A program made the translations under genes and the position numbers. The notes beneath the pieces are model-generated. The model was not told the origin of the DNA and ran no database searches. It saw only the letters and a program-made list of their open reading frames with translations. A stretch of 10,038 bases of DNA. Origin: Phoronis ovalis (Eukaryota > Phoronida > Phoronidae). This document shows, piece after piece, positions 1-8,435 of the stretch; the stretch's first letter is position 1, and every line of letters begins with the position of its first letter. Location of the stretch: NCBI GenBank assembly GCA_028565635.1, contig JAOXYB010029155.1, forward strand, positions 1,902 through 11,939. Reading direction: 5' to 3'.

Positions 1-737
1 AAGAAAATAAACAGAGCACTTTTACAGTACAAATAAGCTTGTTCTATAATTCTTGTGTTGGAAATTATCCAAAACATTATATAATAAACTAAAGATACTT
101 TAAAACAACTACTATTTCACTAGTTACCCTGCTACTATAAAAATGACCAGAACAATTTCAATGCGATTGCAATTTAAATATTGATTTTCTTAGAAATTTA
201 AATATTATGTAAAGTCAAAAACACTTATTATTGTAATTTTAGAGGTCTAAGGGTATTTAAAAATCCTTGGTGTAAATAAGAAATTGGAGAGAAAGTACAT
301 GTCGTCCCTTTGGAAGTTAGAGGTGTACTTGCTTTCTGGAGTGTTATATGTTGATTTTATATTCTGATTAACATTGTACAAGGTCTTAGTCTTCAAAATA
401 ATCCCTAATAATCTGTATAGTAAACATGCTGAATATTTTGCTACTCAAAAAGCTGACTTTCTCATGCAGCCAACATGTCAGATTACTGTATTGTTTGCTC
501 TGACCAATTTCTTCATGTAAAAATGCAGGCAGTAACCTAACACCATATTTTGAGACCTCTGGTGGCAGTTTTCCTTATTCATTATCATTGATACGGCTTA
601 TTCTTCTGCGAGTGACCCAAGAACCTCCAGGTTTCCTGTATTTCCATCGGGCAGACCACATAACTCTCCAGTATCATTCTATATTATCATTCCATAACTG
701 TATTAGACAGTTTCAGTAATTAAGATTTCGATTATAG
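1..737 (+). other. Upstream intron (3' part), ending at the exon A acceptor
   Basis: No kinase exon was found here. The preceding exon should encode the end of the N-lobe, including the gatekeeper and hinge, and end with TA of a tyrosine codon; no such stretch is visible. The acceptor is the weak TTATAG at 732-737. Most of the interval is AT-rich with scattered stops. The exception is about 540-680, which is richer in G+C and CpG and is open both in a + frame (504-716, no ATG) and in a - frame (575-673). That patch is discussed among the findings. Confidence 0.75.
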
Positions 738-879
738 TGCTGCAGGTGGCGAGTTGCATCAGTATTGTACGGGACTTGATGAGTCTTTCAAAGAAAAAGA
801 TACCACCAAAGTGATGAAGCAAGTGCTTGAGGGTCTACAGTTTTTACATGAGAAAAATATTGTGCATTTAGATATAAAG
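738..879 (+). CDS. Drak: Exon A: start of kinase C-lobe to catalytic loop
   Basis: The exon begins with the last base of a split codon, inferred to be tyrosine by family comparison. It then gives 47 codons starting AAGGELHQ and ending NIVHLDIK. The acceptor TTATAG precedes 738 and the donor GTAAGT follows 879. It covers the hinge-proximal AAGGE, helix D, helix E ([16 protein letters not shown]) and the catalytic loop with the catalytic base Asp in HLD and the following Lys in DIK. HLD in place of HRD is usual in DRAK. An alternative acceptor CTGCAG at 739-744 would remove AA and shift the phase, so I prefer the upstream one. The exon ends in phase 0 exactly before PQN, and both alternative exons supply PQN. 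The catalytic Asp is therefore common to both isoforms. Confidence 0.93.
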
Positions 880-3800
880 GTAAGTCGAACTTTTCAGCAC
901 CCAAGAATTGAATGTTAAAGGTAGCAATATGCAAAATTACTGTGTACCTGGTTATATGTTAGACATTCTATGTGCATACGTCTTGTTTATTTAATATTTT
1001 CCTGGCAGTATTGATTGTGTTGCCAGTAGAAACAAAGTAACACATGAAACCAGTTATACAGTAATAATTCCAACAGCTTGTCTATTCAGTGTGTTGCTGT
1101 AAAATCCATCATGATTGCTGTTGTTGTGGCAAACGGTTGAAGCAAGATAAACCTTCATTGTCGTTAATAATTTTGTTTTCCATAACTTTGCTCCAGAAAC
1201 TTTGACAGTAATGATGCCATGCATTGCAGGTGATAGTTATCTGAAATTTGCTTCAGTCAGTGCTATCAGCAACTGCAAATAAAAAAGCTTGAGTGTCGCA
1301 GTGTTAATATTCAAATGCTTCTTACATACATTTACCAAGCATCTCGTGTCAAGACTTGCTACAAATGTAGGCAGACATTTGTTCTTGATACACATGTCAT
1401 ATTTTTATTGTCATGCCAAATACAGTCTAGGGTAAATCTAATTGCATGTATTTCCCTCTTGTATTACTTAGAGCAGATCAGAATTTTGTTCAATTTTACT
1501 TGGGTAAAACAGAACTGTTTGGTCCTGTAAATGTACCATAGACTGTATTTAATTATATGCTCTTTGTTGTTTTGTCCGGGTATTGTCTTGAGTAACTGAA
1601 TCACAGAAGGTTAGAAAGCATCATCATGATCCCTGCTTGGCTTCTCGCTGCTGCGAGTAATTAATGCACACCCTCTCCTTAATTCTATATTTGTTTGTGT
1701 GGCATACCTGCCTGCTTTTTTTGCTTTTTTTTGCATTTTGTTGGTTTCAAAGATTGAGTTTTAATTTGAGTTCAAACAACAATCATGTACAGTATGCTGA
1801 TGGCAACATAATTTTTATCCGTTATCTCAAAAATAAAGTTAAGGCAACAACTGTAGTCCACCAATGTTTCTGAACTTTTGGCATTCCAAACTATGCACAT
1901 CACAGTTCATATTTTATATTAAACACTCTGTAAGCTGTTTCAATGTAAGGTGTAGAGTGCTGTACTTCATTGTTACCACAAATGCAAGTACTGCACCTGA
2001 TGTGCTGAATTATAATCTTAGGAAATATACTTCAACTATACACTTCTCAATTTTTATTTTCACTTATGCCTCTATTATTTTTCACATGCTTTGTCTATAG
2101 CCACAAAACATCTTGCTTACAAGGCCCTACCCTCAAGGCACAATAAAACTCTGTGATTTTGGTTTCTCAAGGCTGGTAAAACAAGGACAAGACTATAGAG
2201 ACATATTGGGCACACTTGATTACATTGGTAAGTTTTGTTGTGTAGTGGATGATAAATGAGCTCTTGTGATTGTGGAGGTACAGTTGATTAATCTGATTAC
2301 TTATTTTATTTCTTCTTTCATATACTACAGAAAGAAATTTCATAAGAAATCTCAAAGTGGTCGTATTTTACACTTCAGGGACTGTTGTTCAGTCATTCTG
2401 AAGGTGAGGTACCTTTGTGACCTTGATTGGAAGAAGGGTTTTTGTGTGAAAACAGCATTTATTATTGAGCTATACCAGCTTGAACATAAACTGGGTGATG
2501 CATATTAATCAACTGTACCACTGAGATACTCATGAGCTACATTAATCAATTCTTAACTGCTAGTTTACATATTTTTTTCCTGATCTCTCAGCCCCAGAAT
2601 ATTCTGCTAACAGACACTCTACCGAAAGGAGGCATCAAGTTAGCTGATTTCAGCTGTGCACAATTTATGGTCGAAAATAAGGAAATATGTGTAATTGTAG
2701 GCACTCCAGACTATGTGGGTAAGAATAAATTAATAGTATGTTTTCTGTATCTATTCTACAGAAATGCATCCTTCCTTGCCATATGAATAAAAAAGTAATT
2801 CGCTAAGTATAAAACCTATCGAACTGTGCTTCACATATAACAGTGATGATAATTAATTAAGTTATGGTTTATTAATTTCTTCTCAGTTCTGTTACTTTTT
2901 GCATCAATATTTGACTAGCAGAAATGATTATTTTTTATGTTATGCACTTAGTGCATTATTTTTCTTCTTAGGGCTGCTGATTAAAAAGACTACAGTTTGA
3001 AAATAATTTTTTTGAATTACTCTGTACTTAATGATAGAAAAAACATCTGCACCAGCAAAATTCCCTGTTAATGAAAATTAGTTTGCTTTACTAATTTCAT
3101 TCCTATGTTGGAAACCTTCCTGAACATAATTCATTTACACTTAAATCATCCTTCTAAGATATGTTCTGGGTAGGTAATAAAGAGGTGCTGTGTTCAAAAT
3201 AGAATAACAGTAATATGTTTTGTTATTTCTATCATATTTCAATAACAGAAACATTTTGTGCTTCATAACAATATTTTGCCTCTCATTAACCAGAGTTTGA
3301 ACTTATAATATTCAAGTGTATTTTAAAATTATAAACATTTTAAAAAAATGCCATGTACCAACCACTGTTGGAATTGTGTTTTAATTATAAGAACCTTTAA
3401 ATCTTAACTTTTGCACCTGGTTGTGGTAAACTTTATCAATTTGACATGAAAACTTCACTCTGGCAGGCTATGAATTTGACAACCAGCTATTATGATTGGA
3501 ATAAACTTTATTTAAACCGTAAATGTCACCGTTGGATGGTCAATATGTTAAATTTTGTTGATACACTTCTCCTTTACAAACCTGATTATATATTTTGAAA
3601 TTTTTAATCTTGGCAACTGTTTCACTTTCAGTAAACACAAACTTTGAATTTGAGATCAGATCACTTACCTGACCAATTATCTATGCAACAAACAACTATT
3701 AAGAAATCAAGTTTTGCTTAAACTATTTTTAAGTCAAAAACATCAGCACTTGCTTCAGTTATTTCCATAGGTGCATTTTGGAATTTTGCCCTCATTATTT

Positions 3801-6800
3801 GATTTTGAGTCTAAATATAAACAGTAGCAATGAATGATGTTGTAATTAAAACTATTTTAAATCCTGAACTTCCTGGCTTTAAGCTGTTCAAGTGTTTTAA
3901 GCTAGGAAATATTGCTCAGCATAATTTATTCACACAGAATACAACTCAAACTTTCTAAATCTTTAATTTATTTTTCTTTGAGTAGATCATGTGACTTGTA
4001 CAGTTGCTATTTTTAAATTTTTGAAATGTAAAATTCCAAAAGAATTAAGTCAAAAAACACTAAAGCTATATTTATTATTAATTGAAACTTCACACAAATA
4101 ATCTATGTATATATGTATGTATGTATGTATGTATGTGTGTGTGTGTGTGTGTGTGTATATGTATATATATAACATTGTCTCAGATTTTTAAACTTAAACT
4201 ATTGCTTGGTTAAAAAAATATAAATTTTCAAAAGTTTCATCACCTCAATTTTGATACATAAACTTTGAAAAATCATATCTTTTAAACTAAGTAATTTTTT
4301 TTTTAATCTGAGAAACTTTTTAACTACATATGTGAATTTTTTTGTGCAAAGTTTCAAGTATGTAGTATTAGGGGTTTTTGCCATATTCTTTGAATTTTAC
4401 AATTCAAAAATTTTAATTTTTAACCCAAAATGGCAACCATACAGATCACATGACATATTCGGAAAAAAATAAGTAACAGATTTAGAAAGTTTGCTATATA
4501 CTTTCAAAACGTACGCACTTTTGTTTGTCTATCTTTTCATTTAATTAGCTAAAATTTAACTTAAAAGTATAAAGTGTGAATAAGTTGGGGCAAACAGTAT
4601 TTAAAGTATACTTCGTGAAATCTCAGAAATGTAGATATGTTGAGGTATGTATATTTCAACCCCTTATTTCCACCATCAAATTGAAGACATAGGTTTTCGA
4701 ACACATTTTGGAAAAGATAATACCCCCTAGCTACAAATTGTCGGGGAAAAATTTGATTACAAAACCTTATTGAAAAAAAAACAACAACAAGGAGTTATAT
4801 ATAAGAAAATTTAATTTTCAAAAAAATAATTAGTAACTTCTCTACCTACAGAATTAAAACACTGCTTAGACATTTTATCTGATTTTTGAATTTTTGCTTG
4901 TTCAAGAGTTGAGTTTTTGAAATTTGGGTGTAAGAAAAAAATCAAGACAATGTTTGTTCCAGAAAAACCACAAATTAACTTAAATCTGACAAAAACATTA
5001 CCCTCATTCAGCTAACTGGTGAACATTTAAATGTCAACAAACTAATAATAAATAATGTTCTTATTTAAAATTTAATCCCCTGACATCACTTAAATTTATC
5101 TGTCTGTTCGCTTACACTATGTTTGTTGTACATGCTTGTTATTCTAGTAAAAAACTGTTGATGTAAACTTTAATCCAGATAAATAACAAGTTGAGTTATG
5201 TAATTTGGCATCAGAAATGACAGTAAACTATCTGCAGTCACCAGGTGGCAAGGTAAAATGTAACATCATCCCAGGAGTTATGTCTAGTCTACAGTGAACT
5301 GTGGAATTGATTGCATAGCACCAGGCCATGCATGGTTTTTTACTGGGATATTATACCTTACATAGCAAAGTCCTGGATAGTCAGAATGATAAATCTTTTT
5401 AAAATAAATATTATAGTGGAAGGTCCAATGATTTCCAAGGCTATTTAACAATGTATAGTAAGCATTGCTTAAATTCAGCTCTTAAAAACAATGAAGGAAA
5501 CTTAAATTATTAATGCAACATGTACATACATTCATGTATGACATGCATGGAAGCAAATTTCAATGTTTTATACCAGTTTAATAATAGAGCAAACAGTAAC
5601 ACTAGCAGTGAAAGTTTAGTTGTTATTTGTAAAGAATATTGTAACAGTCACAGTCAGTTTACAACAAATGATAGTAAACAAGGACCAGGTCTTCTCAGAA
5701 AAGTGTCAACAAACAAAAAATGGAGAATTATTTTTACGTTAAAATCTTAGATACATTACAAATTTATAAGAATTATAGTAATTAACACTTGGTTGGTTTT
5801 TGTTTTTTTTTGAAGAAGAATTTTGATTGCTTTAATAAATTGTGCAGAACATAAACACATACACCTGGTCTGCTATAGTTTACTCAACTGTATCCAGAAG
5901 AACATAAAACAAGTTTTATTCTCAGAAATTTTCTTTGAAGAAAAAATGCTGAATGCAATATTTTTATGGTTCACTGTTGTTGTAATTAGTGCATCTTTAA
6001 TAGTCTGTATTTGTTTAACATTTCATACAAGATTTGTGTTTATGTGCAAACATTCATGTGTGAACTTCATGCATGGCAACAAATGGCCTCAGTATTCTTC
6101 ACAGCCCATAAAATTCTCCACACCTTTCAAACTTTTGGCATCAACAATAGACTCTGTTGTGAAAAAGTTTACATTTTGTTGAAAATTGCTATTAGTTAAA
6201 TTATTTATGGTATTTCTTTCAATATTTTTAACAAGTGTATGCATGTTTCTGTTTTTGTAGCACCTGAGATCCTTAGTTATGATCCAATCAGTACAGCAAC
6301 AGATTTATGGTAAGATCATGTACTACCTCATGCAATAATAACAAAAGCTACTCAAACAACCATACAAAAAAATGTTAAATAAAACTGGAAATTTAAGAGG
6401 CAAATCCGGAATAATCTGGATCTTTAAAAAAAAAATTAAATTAATTCGAGAATTGATAGTAGATACCACCTCTATTAAATATATTCCACTACTTTGCTGA
6501 GTATCTGCAATTAAATGCATTTCGAAAATTCGGGCAAACCATGAAATGCCGTGTCCAAGTAGGCTTCCACTACACTAAGTAAGCTAAGTTGTATCTTCTC
6601 TGTACATAACAGATGGATATTTTGCTCATAGCCTACATCTCTGGATTGTATATCTCAATATTTCAGTTGTATTTCTCATTGAAACTTTATTACTTGATTA
6701 TAATAAGTCATTGAAATGCATCATTAAAAATAACTAAACAAGCTAAAAGCTGATAAAATAATTTAACTATTTAAAGTCCCTACATTTAAATAACTGGGTA

Positions 6801-7817
6801 AATGTCCCATAAATTTAGTGCTTAGTATTTTATTATGTTCTGCATTTGACTATCAGTTTTATAGTTTGATCATTTCAGAACTAATTTCAATATGTATTAA
6901 GAATAAGAACTGTACAATATTTTCTTTTTGTTTCAGGAGCATAGGTGTACTAGCTTATGTATTATTAACTGGTCATTCACCATTTGCTGGCGATGATAAA
7001 CAAGAAACGTTTCTTAATATTTCACAAGTTGAATTAGACTTCCCCGAGGATCTCTTCTGTGATATTTCAAATCAAGCAAAAGATTTCATTAGGAAATGTC
7101 TAGTAAGAGAACCCAGGTGAGTGCATAGTTATCAACAAATTGTCACTTCATAATTAAGAATCGTTTTAAAACTTATTCCTACCCTAAGGCTGGAAGACAC
7201 TCAAGTATTTTATTTAGTCAGTATGTATATAGAGGCACTTTAATTTCATATGCAAAAAAAATAATGTTAATTTCAAAGCACACAATTGAGATTAAGTATA
7301 ATAGTATATCAAAATTCCAAAATATTATTTCTTTGAATTTTGTGTCTGCCAATGTTTTAACTGAATTCATTACAATGGTAATATTGCATGTGACAAATTA
7401 GTGGTAAGATTTACTGAATGCTGATTGGCTAAAAAAAAATTAACAAGAACCCTATAACATTATGAAAGAGAAAAAACCTTTCACTTGAAGTGAAATGCTA
7501 TTGATGAATTTAGTATGACAATTTACATTTTATATTATTTTTTTTTTTATTATAGCGAAAGATTAACAGCAGCAGAGTGTCTAAGCCATTCGTGGTTAAA
7601 GTGTGATGAGTTGTCAGTGCCTATGACATCAACTCTACGGTCACCAGTTGGCTCACCGATCGGTTGTCGAAGGGCATTACAAAATAACAATGAAGAAGCA
7701 GCAAGTGAAGATGTTGGGCCAGCTAAGAAATATAAATGGAGAGACAGTTTAACATTTCCTGAAAATTTGAATAACAATGTGAACTGTGGTTTGACAGAAG
7801 AACAGCTAGTTTGCTAA
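738..7817 (+). CDS. Drak: DRAK/STK17-family serine/threonine kinase gene, 5' partial, with alternative activation-segment exons
   Basis: This is a spliced gene whose readable part starts in the middle of the kinase domain. The coding pieces are 738-879, then either 2101-2227 or 2592-2718, then 6261-6309, 6937-7116 and 7556-7817. All junctions are GT-AG and the phases agree throughout. In order it encodes AAGGE, the catalytic loop HLDIKPQN, the DFG region, GTx[35 protein letters not shown] and [11 protein letters not shown] in place of HRD, PQNILL, and ILSYDPIS point to STK17/DRAK rather than DAPK1-3, from family knowledge. Only about 70 residues follow the kinase fold, as in DRAK, and there are no ankyrin or death domains. 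Known relatives are calcium/calmodulin-kinase-like Ser/Thr kinases linked to apoptosis and myosin regulation. The N-lobe (glycine loop, VAIK lysine) lies upstream of the window. The family call is firm; orthology to vertebrate STK17A or STK17B in particular cannot be decided. Confidence 0.93.
880..2100 (+). other. Intron between exon A and exon B1
   Basis: This 1,221-nt GT-AG intron starts GTAAGT and ends CTATAG. Two TTCAC branch-point-like motifs lie near the acceptor, at about 2059-2063 and 2081-2085. Short open frames inside (for example at 1315-1530, 1664-1873 and 1864-2100) look like chance frames, with no recognisable motif and AT-driven composition. No further copy of the B exon was seen by eye. 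Confidence 0.8.
2101..2227 (+). CDS. Drak: Exon B1: canonical activation segment (DFG), alternative to B2
   Basis: This 127-nt exon has 42 codons plus one base, with acceptor CTATAG and donor GTAAGT. It reads PQNILLT at the start, [13 protein letters not shown] in the middle and ILGTLDYI at the end. The split codon is completed to Ala by exon C (G|CA), giving GTLDYI-APE. The Asn of PQN (magnesium ligand, residue 3) and the Asp of DFG (residue 19) are present. FSR after DFG and R-x-I before GT match DRAK proteins known to me. One oddity is GTL where the family has GTP (residue 39). Because it keeps DFG and the family-like loop, B1 is the likely standard exon. Reading on into its intron would give a stop about ten codons later. 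The 127-nt length is not a multiple of three, so it cannot be added or dropped alone without a frameshift. Confidence 0.93.
2228..2591 (+). other. Short intron separating the two alternative exons
   Basis: This 364-nt stretch lies between B1 and B2. It starts GTAAGT and ends in a good acceptor. It is long enough to be removed as an ordinary intron, so B1-to-B2 splicing is not blocked by a donor lying too near a branch point. It is the natural place to look for docking or selector RNA structure or splicing-factor sites; I could not identify any by eye. The ORF at 2266-2508 here has no recognisable content. Confidence 0.8.
2551..2591 (+). promoter_or_regulatory. Exon B2 3' splice site: branch point, pyrimidine tract, AG
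   Basis: TTAAC at 2553-2557 fits the yUnAy branch consensus, with its branch A 35 nt before the AG. It is followed by the tract ATTTTTTTCCTGATCTCTCAG-like pyrimidines ending at 2591. This acceptor looks stronger than the B1 acceptor, whose tract is interrupted, while the B1 donor (GTAAGT) looks slightly stronger than the B2 donor (GTAAGA). The strong signals argue that B2 is a live exon, not a relic. Confidence 0.65.
2592..2718 (+). CDS. Drak: Exon B2: divergent activation segment (DFS), alternative to B1
   Basis: This is a second copy of the activation-segment exon, also 127 nt with the same phases (0 in, 1 out), acceptor TCTCAG and donor GTAAGA. It reads [20 protein letters not shown], then SCAQFMV, and ends VIVGTPDYV; the split codon is again completed to Ala-Pro-Glu by exon C. 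It has no stop or frameshift. It matches B1 at 19 of 42 residues: PQNILLT, P11, G13, IKL, DF, I35, GT and DY. The DFG glycine is serine, and the loop from residue 22 to 34 is unlike B1 and unlike DRAK relatives. The Asp that binds magnesium is kept, so some activity is possible; reduced activity or a pseudokinase form is an inference. It could instead be a decaying duplicate, but intact length, frame, splice sites and conserved key residues speak against that. Confidence 0.88.
2719..6260 (+). other. Large intron between exon B2 and exon C
   Basis: This 3,542-nt GT-AG intron starts GTAAGA and ends TTTTTGTAG. It is AT-rich, with many A and T runs, especially from about 4180 to 5000, where the texture suggests an old interspersed repeat that I cannot name. 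It contains a microsatellite at 4104-4170. Two longer open frames, 5520-5750 and 5823-6182, lie inside. The second has one hydrophobic stretch, but neither shows a family motif or convincing splice sites in the needed phase, so I do not call them genes. No third copy of exon B was seen. Confidence 0.75.
4104..4170. repeat. Compound microsatellite (TATG)n then (TG)n, flanked by TA
   Basis: The stretch runs from TATGTATATATG through about six TATG/GTAT units into roughly twelve TG units and ends in TATATGTATATATAT. It is a compound simple repeat, and step-wise change from TATG to TG tracts is common in animal introns. It lies in the middle of the large intron, about 1.4 kb after exon B2 and 2.1 kb before exon C, and is likely to vary in length between individuals. 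Confidence 0.95.
6261..6309 (+). CDS. Drak: Exon C: APE motif and start of helix F
   Basis: This short exon is 49 nt. It completes the codon left by B1 or B2 (G|CA, Ala), reads [15 protein letters not shown], and ends with TG of a tryptophan codon completed by exon D. The acceptor is TTGTAG and the donor GTAAGA. APE closes the activation segment; the glutamate normally pairs with a conserved arginine of the C-lobe. ILSYDPIS is strongly typical of STK17/DRAK. The Asp in TDLW is the conserved helix F aspartate that anchors the catalytic spine. If exon A were joined directly to this exon, the frame would read HLRSLVM and stop soon after in exon D, so exon C needs a B exon. Confidence 0.93.
6310..6936 (+). 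other. Intron between exon C and exon D
   Basis: This 627-nt GT-AG intron starts GTAAGATC and ends in TTTCTTTTTGTTTCAG, a strong pyrimidine-rich acceptor. Nothing else was recognised in it: it is AT-rich with an A run near 6426-6435. The open frames crossing it, on the - strand at 6323-6520 and on the + strand running into exon D from 6818, are not separate genes. Confidence 0.85.
6937..7116 (+). CDS. Drak: Exon D: kinase helices F to H
   Basis: This 180-nt exon completes the helix F tryptophan (TG|G) and then gives 59 codons: [38 protein letters not shown], then [15 protein letters not shown]. The last two bases AG are completed to Ser by the terminal exon. SPFxGDxKQETxxNIS is a hallmark of the whole DAPK/DRAK group. 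The acceptor is TTTCAG and the donor GTGAGT. This region forms the substrate-side C-lobe helices and the start of the segment before helix I. It is shared by both isoforms and shows no irregular residues. Confidence 0.95.
7117..7555 (+). other. Last intron
   Basis: This 439-nt GT-AG intron starts GTGAGT and ends in a T-rich tract (TTTTTTTTTATTATAG). Nothing was recognised inside it; the sequence is AT-rich and without coding character. Confidence 0.85.
7556..7817 (+). CDS. Drak: Exon E: terminal exon, end of kinase fold and C-terminal tail
   Basis: The exon completes a Ser codon (AG|C), then reads [20 protein letters not shown], which contains the conserved Arg that pairs with the APE glutamate and the ECLxHxWL helix I motif. 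A tail of about 66 residues follows and ends EEQLVC with stop TAA at 7815-7817. The tail holds two Ser-Pro sites (RSP at 7638-7646, GSP at 7650-7658), an acidic/Asn-rich linker ([10 protein letters not shown]) and a basic-aromatic patch KKYKW at 7725-7739. Vertebrate STK17 proteins, as I remember them, carry a similar K-[KR]-[FY]-K-[FW] patch near their C-terminus. There is no calmodulin-binding segment that I can recognise. A - strand open frame at 7550-7777 is its shadow. Confidence 0.94.
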
Positions 7818-8000
7818 TGTTTGCCCTTGAAAGAAAAAAGTTTAGAAACCATCGTTATGACATAGCTGTTCAGTCATTGTTTATGCCAAATTTAAAAAAA
7901 AAAAAATTGTCTTGTTTCATTTTTAAAAAGAAATGGGAAACAGCATTAACGTGCAAACAGGTGAATATAGAACTCATTAAATAAGACCACTACACACAGA

Positions 8001-8008
8001 TGTATATA
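8001..8008 (+). promoter_or_regulatory. Pumilio-type element TGTATATA
   Basis: This is an exact match to the Pumilio/PUF binding consensus TGTANATA, in the probable 3' UTR about 185 nt after the stop codon. Such a site is expected now and then by chance in AT-rich sequence, so function is inferred, not shown. Confidence 0.35.
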
Positions 8009-8160
8009 GTTTATGATTGGTGGAAAGACTTAACAAGAATGTTTAAGAAGTATCTGACAACTTGGCCTAATAACCTGTAGGAATTAGCATTAATTAGGTA
8101 ATTATTACATTAAAAAACGTTGGCCATATACCAAATGTGATATTATACAAGGTTCATGTA

Positions 8161-8210
8161 ATTTATATATACATATATATTATATTATATATTATACATT
8201 TAATATATAC
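8161..8210. repeat. AT-only low-complexity stretch
   Basis: The run is almost purely A and T with TATATA, ATTATATTATATATTATA and TAATATATAC units and a few C bases. It is partly self-complementary and could fold weakly in the 3' UTR, but it is most simply a degenerate simple repeat. Confidence 0.8.
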
Positions 8211-8435
8211 ATTTGTATGACAGGAGTGAAATTATACATGATATACCCTTGTTTAACTGTTTATACATCCTTATTGTTTGATGCACCCTTTTAATTTGTA
8301 GGACCAATAGTTAGTGCTAGGAAATGCTTTTCTGGGGTAGGACATGTAATCCTGCAGGGATACTTCAATTATTTAAGATGTGACTGTGCAGCCCCAAACA
8401 TGCATATTTCTAGGGACTTTGACATGACAAGTATG

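Noticed and set aside
739-744. CTGCAG as the acceptor of exon A
   Set aside because: It would remove the AA of the family motif YAAGGE and start the exon out of phase with a Tyr-completing base; TTATAG at 732-737 gives the full motif.
1998-2045. An in-frame peptide APDVLNYN just upstream of B1 that resembles APEILSYD of exon C, as if an extra exon C copy had been made
   Set aside because: The likeness stops after about eight residues, there is no AG directly before it and no GT at the matching end, and a match of this strength is expected by chance when a short query is compared with 10 kb in six frames. The order relative to B1 also does not fit a simple block duplication.
2532-2786. An 84-codon frame as an independent small gene
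   Set aside because: Its middle is exon B2 (2592-2718); the rest is flanking intron that happens to be open in the same frame.
5520-5750. A 76-codon frame with Ser/Asn-rich sequence as a possible extra exon
   Set aside because: Splicing from B1 or B2 into the AG at 5589-ish gives an early stop in the needed phase, and no recognisable domain is present.
5823-6182. A 119-codon open frame with a hydrophobic stretch in the large intron
   Set aside because: It is AT-driven Phe/Ile/Lys/Cys-rich sequence without a family motif; an overlapping frame at 6011-6199 is equally open, and nothing suggests splicing or selection.
6818-7120. A 100-codon frame taken as a gene with its own ATG
   Set aside because: Only 6937-7116 is coding, as exon D of the kinase; the ATG part is intron before a strong TTTCAG acceptor.
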